A stretch of DNA of 64,000 nucleotides. It comes from Streptomyces reniochalinae. GTDB taxonomy: Bacteria > Actinomycetota > Actinomycetes > Streptomycetales > Streptomycetaceae. Within the stretch, counting starts at the first letter, position 1; each line of letters opens with the position of its first letter. Shown here piece by piece: positions 59,933 through 64,000 of the stretch. The translations under genes and the position numbers were made by a program. The notes beneath the pieces are model-generated. The model had not been told where the DNA came from. It searched no databases and saw nothing but the letters and a program-made list of their open reading frames with translations. The stretch is taken from positions 62,001 through 126,000 of the forward strand of contig NZ_QOIM01000032.1 of the NCBI RefSeq assembly GCF_003323735.1, written 5' to 3'.

Positions 59933-60523
59933 TCAGGCCGCGGCCCGCACCATCCGCGTGAACAGCGCGTGCACCCGGTGGTCACCGGTCAGCTCCGGGT
60001 GGAAGGCGGTGGCCAGCAGATGGCCCTGGCGGACGGCCACCGGGTGCCCTTCGTAGGAGGCCAGCGTCCGGGTCGCCGCGCCCGTGGACTCGACCCAGGG
60101 GGCGCGGATGAAAACGCCCTCCACAGGACCGCCGTCGACGCCCGCCATCTCGACGGCCGCCTCGAACGACTCGTTCTGCCGCCCGAAGGCGTTGCGGCGG
60201 ACGATCATGTCGATACCGCCGACCGTCTCCTGTCCCGAACGGGGGTCGAGGATCTTGTCCGCCAGCATGATCATCCCGGCGCACGAGCCGTACGCGGGCA
60301 TGCCGCCCGCCACCCGCTCGCGGAGCGGCGCCATCAGACCGAAGGCGGTGGCGAGCTTGCTGATAGTGGTGGACTCACCGCCGGGTACGACGAGGCCCGC
60401 CACGTCCTCCAGCTCCTGCGGGCGGCGCACCTGGAGGGGCCGCGCCCCCGCCGCCGCGAGGGCGGCCAGGTGTTCGCGGACGTCGCCCTGGAGGGCGAGG
60501 ACGCCGATGGTCGGCTCAGACAT
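59933..60523 (-). CDS. pdxT: Pyridoxal 5'-phosphate synthase glutaminase subunit
   Basis: Delivers ammonia to PdxS for vitamin B6 synthesis. 196 residues: [23 protein letters not shown], the nucleophile Cys in [28 protein letters not shown] and the catalytic His/Glu in [12 protein letters not shown] 60523 ([13 protein letters not shown]) fits the family; a GTG nine bases earlier is possible. 48 bp after pdxS. Confidence 0.96.
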   Translation of the reverse strand: MSEPTIGVLALQGDVREHLAALAAAGARPLQVRRPQELEDVAGLVVPGGESTTISKLATAFGLMAPLRERVAGGMPAYGSCAGMIMLADKILDPRSGQETVGGIDMIVRRNAFGRQNESFEAAVEMAGVDGGPVEGVFIRAPWVESTGAATRTLASYEGHPVAVRQGHLLATAFHPELTGDHRVHALFTRMVRAAA

Positions 60524-60571
60524 GATGCTCACCGTCCTTCCCGGGGGCGGGTGCGGGGCCCGACCCGCGGG

Positions 60572-61504
60572 TCACCAGCCCCGCGACGCGTAGCGCTCGG
60601 TCTCGGGCAGCGTGTCGCAGTTGATGCCGACCATGGCTTCGCCGAGTCCGCGGGAGGCGTCCGCGATGATCTTGGGGTCGTCGTAGAAGGTGGTGGCCTT
60701 CACGATGGCGGCGGCGCGCTTGGCCGGGTCGCCCGACTTGAAGATGCCGGAGCCGACGAAGACTCCCTCGGCACCGAGCTGCCGCATCAGCGCCGCGTCC
60801 GCCGGGGTGGCCACGCCGCCCGCGGAGAAGAGGACGACCGGCAGCTTGCCCGCGACCGCGACCTCCCTGACCAGCTCGTAGGGGGCGCGCAGCTCCTTGG
60901 CCGCTGCGTAGAGCTCGTTGCCGTCCAGGACGGTCAGCTTGCCGATCTCGCTCCTGATCTGGCGCATGTGCCGGACGGCCTCGACGACGTTGCCCGTGCC
61001 CGCCTCGCCCTTGGAACGGATCATGGCCGCGCCCTCGGCGATGCGGCGTAGGGCCTCGCCCAGGTTGGTGGCGCCGCAGACGAAGGGCGTGGTGAAGGCG
61101 AACTTGTCGCTGTGGTTGACCTCGTCGGCCGGGGTGAGGACCTCGGACTCGTCGATGTAGTCGACGCCCAGCGCCTGGAGAACCTGCGCCTCGACGAGGT
61201 GGCCGATGCGGGACTTGGCCATCACCGGGATCGAGACGGCGCCGATGATGCCCTCGATCATGTCGGGGTCGGACATCCGGGCGACCCCGCCGTCCTTGCG
61301 GATGTCGGCCGGGACGCGCTCCAGCGCCATGACGGCGACGGCGCCGGAGTCCTCGGCGATCTTCGCCTGCTCCGGGGTGACGACGTCCATGATCACGCCG
61401 CCCTTGAGCTGCTCGGCCATGCCCCGCTTGACGCGGGCTGTGCCGGTCTCGGGACGGGCCGCTGAGGATTCCGAGGAGGCTGGGGTGGTGGACGGAGTTG
61501 ACAC
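60572..61504 (-). CDS. pdxS: Pyridoxal 5'-phosphate synthase subunit PdxS
   Basis: Builds PLP from ribose 5-phosphate, glyceraldehyde 3-phosphate and ammonia. 310 residues, beta/alpha barrel: [20 protein letters not shown], catalytic lysines in MAKSRIGH and IMDVV regions, and the C-terminal [23 protein letters not shown] 61504 follows GAGGTCG and gives a 30-residue Ser/Thr-rich N-terminus before the core. Forms an operon with pdxT. Confidence 0.97.
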   Translation of the reverse strand: MSTPSTTPASSESSAARPETGTARVKRGMAEQLKGGVIMDVVTPEQAKIAEDSGAVAVMALERVPADIRKDGGVARMSDPDMIEGIIGAVSIPVMAKSRIGHLVEAQVLQALGVDYIDESEVLTPADEVNHSDKFAFTTPFVCGATNLGEALRRIAEGAAMIRSKGEAGTGNVVEAVRHMRQIRSEIGKLTVLDGNELYAAAKELRAPYELVREVAVAGKLPVVLFSAGGVATPADAALMRQLGAEGVFVGSGIFKSGDPAKRAAAIVKATTFYDDPKIIADASRGLGEAMVGINCDTLPETERYASRGW

Positions 61505-61536
61505 GTTCGACCTCGCTGAAAGGGGCGATGAGGGGA

Positions 61537-61569
61537 TGGCAGGCGGACCCTCACCGGGTCCGCCTGCCA
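61537..61569 (-). terminator. Hairpin between the LemA-like gene and pdxS
   Basis: TGGCAGGCGGACCC / GGGTCCGCCTGCCA, 14-bp perfect stem with loop TCACC. It begins 78 bases after the LemA-like gene and ends 33 bases before pdxS on the minus strand, so it likely ends the upstream transcript. Confidence 0.65.
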
Positions 61570-61646
61570 CTGTCGTGGACCGAGGTCACCCGCGGAAAGG
61601 GCCAATCGCTCTGCTGTGGCCCGCACACTCGCCCCGCGGAGCCGGC

Positions 61647-62384
61647 TCAGTCTTCCGGGCCGCGCCCCTGTCCGGACCCGTGACCCTCGTCGTCGTGCCC
61701 TTCGGAGTGGTGTCCTTCGGGGTGGTGCCCTTCGGAGTCCTGCCCCTCGGGGTCGGGCCCCTCGCTTCCGCCGGACTCCCCACCGCCACCGGGGCCACCG
61801 GGGCCGGCACCGGGGACGCCGGGTGCCGGGTCCGCGCCGTGCCCGCGGTCGGCGAGTACGGGGGGCGGCTCGTCGTCCATCTCGAAAGCCAGCGGGAAGG
61901 GGGCGTGTCCGGCCAGCCGGAACCAGCGGACCTTGCGGTGCCTGCGCAGCGCCCGCGCGGCGCGTACGGCGTCGTTGTGGAAGCGCCGTGCCATCGGGAC
62001 CCTGCGTACGGCGGCGCCCAGTTCCTCGGCGGTCTCCCGGCCGCCGGGCGCCGCCCGCACCGCTTCGAGCTGCGTGCCCTCGGCGAAGACGGCCCGCAGC
62101 GCCTGGCTCAGCTCGCTCTCGGCGACCTCGCGGTGGTCCTGTTCGGCCAGCCGCGCGTCGTGCGCGGCCTGGTAGAGCACCATGGAAGCGGCGGGGTCCA
62201 GTACGCCCGCCGTGGCCAGCTCCTGGGCGATGGAGGCGCGGCGCAGCAGCCCGGCGTCCAGCGCCGCCCTGGCGGCGTCGATCCTGGCGTGCAGCCGGTC
62301 GAGGCGGCCCGCGGTCCAGCTCAGGTAGACGCCGACGAGCAGCAGCGCGACGACGATCCAGATGACGGTGGTGAGGGTCGGCAT
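61647..62384 (-). CDS. LemA-like membrane protein with His/Glu/Gly-rich tail
   Basis: 245 residues. One N-terminal transmembrane helix (TVIWIVVALLLVGVYLSW), then a helical domain resembling LemA-type proteins (RLDRLHARIDAARAALDAGL, AARFHNDAVRAARALRRHRK-like YN/FHNDAV segment at RRFHNDAVRAARA, FPLAFEM). The last 65 residues are low-complexity, with [P/S]EGH(H/D) repeats that could bind metal ions. Function unknown; conserved between pimA and pdxS in my memory of streptomycete maps. ATG 62384. Confidence 0.8.
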   Translation of the reverse strand: MPTLTTVIWIVVALLLVGVYLSWTAGRLDRLHARIDAARAALDAGLLRRASIAQELATAGVLDPAASMVLYQAAHDARLAEQDHREVAESELSQALRAVFAEGTQLEAVRAAPGGRETAEELGAAVRRVPMARRFHNDAVRAARALRRHRKVRWFRLAGHAPFPLAFEMDDEPPPVLADRGHGADPAPGVPGAGPGGPGGGGESGGSEGPDPEGQDSEGHHPEGHHSEGHDDEGHGSGQGRGPED

Positions 62385-62441
62385 CGTGGGTATCGGGTCC
62401 TCGGGTCCGGGCCCTCGGCGGGCGGCATGGGAGGGGGCTGG

Positions 62442-63614
62442 TCAGTCCCGCGCGAGGCCGAAGCGGGCGCGCAGCCCGGTGCGCTCGTCGGGGGCGACGG
62501 ACGCGGCGCCGTCGGTGACCGTCTCGTACACGGCGAGGACGTCGGCGCCGACGGTGGCCCAGTCGAACCGTCTCACGTGCCGCGCGCCTCTCTCCCGCAG
62601 ATCGGCGCGGCGCCCCGGTTCCTGAAGCAGGGCGACGGTGCGGGCGGCGAGTGCCTCGGCGTCCTCGACGGGGAACAGTTCGCCGGCCGCTCCTCCATCG
62701 AGCACCTGCTCGAAGGCGTCGAGGTCGGCGGCGAGCACCGGCGCTCCGGCGGACATGGCTTCCACCAGGATGATCCCGAAGGACTCCCCGCCGGTGTTCG
62801 GTGCCACGTACAGGTCGACGCTGCGCAGCAGCCGTGCCTTGTCCTCGTCGCTGACCATGCCGAGGAAGACGACGTTGTCCCGCAGGGCGCGCGGCAGGCC
62901 CGCCACGGCCTCCTGCTCGTCGCCCCTGCCCGCCACCAGCAGGCGGGTGCCGGGTGCCTGCTCGACGATGGCCGGCAGGGCCTTCATCAGGACGGGGAGG
63001 CCCTTGCGCGGTTCGTCGATGCGGCCGATGAACCCGATCGTGTGAGCGCCGGGGGCGCCCTGCCACGCGGACTTCGGCTCGGCGTCGGCGAAGAAGCGGA
63101 CGTCCACGCCGTTGGGGATGGTGACCGCGTCCCCGCCCAAGTGTTCGACCAGGGTGCGGCGGGCGTACTCGCTGACCGCGATCCGCGCGCTGATCTTCTC
63201 CAGCGCGGGCTGCAGGATCGGGTACGCGGCGATCATCGCCCGCGACCGGGGGTTGGAGGTGTGGAACGTGGCGACGATCGGCCCCTGCGCCGCCCAGCAT
63301 GCCAGCAGCGCGAGCGAGGGCGTGGCGGGCTCGTGGATGTGCAGGACGTGGAAGTCGCCGTCGTTGACCCAGCGCCTCACGCGGGCCGCCGAGAGGAAAC
63401 CGAAGTTGAGCCGGGCCACCGAACCGTTGTACGGGACGGGCACGGCGCGCCCCGCGGAGACGACGTAGGAGGGCAGCGGTGTCTCGTCGTCCGACGGCGC
63501 GAGCACCGACACCTGGTGGCCGAGCCCGATCAGGTGTTCGGCCAGGTCCCGTACGTGGAACTGGACACCTCCCGGCACGTCCCAGGAGTACGGGCAGACG
63601 ATGCCGATCCTCAT
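62442..63614 (-). CDS. pimA: Phosphatidylinositol mannosyltransferase PimA
   Basis: GT4-family enzyme that adds the first mannose from GDP-mannose to phosphatidylinositol on the inner membrane face. 390 residues, two Rossmann halves: IVCPYSWDVPGGVQFHVRDL with the donor-loop GG, HIHEPATPSLALL, FIGRIDEPRKGLPVLMKAL and ESFGIILVEAMSAGAPVLAA (EX7E). ATG 63614 overlaps the upstream acyltransferase gene by 4 bp, as in the mycobacterial PIM cluster. Confidence 0.95.
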   Translation of the reverse strand: MRIGIVCPYSWDVPGGVQFHVRDLAEHLIGLGHQVSVLAPSDDETPLPSYVVSAGRAVPVPYNGSVARLNFGFLSAARVRRWVNDGDFHVLHIHEPATPSLALLACWAAQGPIVATFHTSNPRSRAMIAAYPILQPALEKISARIAVSEYARRTLVEHLGGDAVTIPNGVDVRFFADAEPKSAWQGAPGAHTIGFIGRIDEPRKGLPVLMKALPAIVEQAPGTRLLVAGRGDEQEAVAGLPRALRDNVVFLGMVSDEDKARLLRSVDLYVAPNTGGESFGIILVEAMSAGAPVLAADLDAFEQVLDGGAAGELFPVEDAEALAARTVALLQEPGRRADLRERGARHVRRFDWATVGADVLAVYETVTDGAASVAPDERTGLRARFGLARD

Positions 63615-64000
63615 CTACCGGCCCTCCCCGCGGGCTCCAGGTCCGCGCTCCACAAACGCTGGAGCATGTGCCAGTCCGCCGGGTGCGCGGCGATGCCGGC
63701 GGCGAAGGTGTCGGCCACGGTCTGCGTCATCGCGGCCACCCGCTCCCTGCGGCCCTCGACGTCCGGCACCGGGACGGGCGCGTGGACCCGGGCGTTCATG
63801 GCGGGCGAGACGTCGTCGTACCACAGCGTGACGGGCAGCAGCAGCGCCCCGGTCTGCTGGGCCAGCAGCGCGGGCCCGGCCGGCATCCGGGCGGCCTCGC
63901 CGAAGAACGTGACCTCGATCCCGGTGGCCGACAGGTCGCGGTCCGCCACCAGGCACACCAGGCCGCCCGCCCGCAGCCGGCGCGCCAGCGTGCCGAACGC
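63611..64000 (-). CDS. Phosphatidylinositol mannoside acyltransferase, C-terminal part (right-truncated)
   Basis: The open frame enters from the right edge and stops at 63611; 129 residues are visible. VCLVADRDLSATGIEVTFFG, RMPAGPALLAQQTGALLLPV and the end WHMLQRLWSADLEP are typical of LpxL/HtrB-like PIM acyltransferases (PatA type) that acylate PIM1/PIM2. The catalytic HxxxxD lies outside the window. Overlaps pimA by 4 bp, so the two are coupled. Confidence 0.9.
   Translation of the reverse strand, partial: AFGTLARRLRAGGLVCLVADRDLSATGIEVTFFGEAARMPAGPALLAQQTGALLLPVTLWYDDVSPAMNARVHAPVPVPDVEGRRERVAAMTQTVADTFAAGIAAHPADWHMLQRLWSADLEPAGRAGR

Overview
The window is very GC-rich chromosomal DNA with GTG/TTG starts, GC-biased third codon positions and a gene order that I recognise from memory as a conserved Streptomyces chromosome segment (the stretch that in S. 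coelicolor runs roughly from priA/metK through bldD and relA to pimA). BldD, a sIHF-type nucleoid protein, the zinc-free form of ribosomal protein S4 and PIM-lipid biosynthesis genes all point to a streptomycete or close relative.

Layout. Positions 1-850 hold the end of a proline-rich protein, a perfect 26-bp inverted repeat and a decayed TetR gene. priA (helicase-inactive type) follows on the minus strand. Positions 3216-9900 look like an accessory insertion between priA and metK: an intact TetR regulator with a tiny coupled membrane peptide and two palindromic operators, then a divergent four-gene plus-strand operon (XRE-TPR regulator, TIR-domain protein, degenerate P-loop/alpha-helical protein, two-helix membrane protein). 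The TIR protein ends, and the next protein begins, with the same short motif; this matches the arrangement of prion-like effector/receptor pairs and is my main candidate for an undescribed system. Directly downstream, on the opposite strand, is an RNA-like sequence whose parts resemble a type-II tRNA in circularly permuted order.

From 10 kb on the region is core genome, nearly all minus strand: metK, coaBC, rpoZ, gmk, mihF; the pyrimidine cluster pyrR-pyrB-pyrC-(membrane protein)-carA-carB-pyrD-pyrF with a PyrR-binding-loop-like leader; divergent bldD with two BldD boxes; nusB-efp-pepP; the shikimate cluster aroE/aroC-aroK-aroB next to mltG, ruvX and alaS; rpsD divergent from an iron-box-controlled DUF2470 gene; a PAS-PP2C phosphatase; rarA; VKOR; hisS; a metallo-beta-lactamase-fold hydrolase; a cyclophilin and a DUF349 protein (plus strand); relA-apt-secF-secD-yajC; ruvB-ruvA-ruvC-yebC; pdxT-pdxS; a LemA-like protein; pimA and the end of the PIM acyltransferase gene running off the right edge.

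The genes work together as biosynthetic operons (UMP, chorismate, PLP), translation and stringent-response functions (alaS, hisS, rpsD, efp, relA, apt), protein export (secDF-yajC) and recombination (ruvABC, rarA, ruvX, priA). Many adjacent genes overlap by 1-8 bp (ATGA/GTGA junctions), which I used to choose start codons. No CRISPR array, insertion sequence or ordinary tRNA/rRNA gene was seen.
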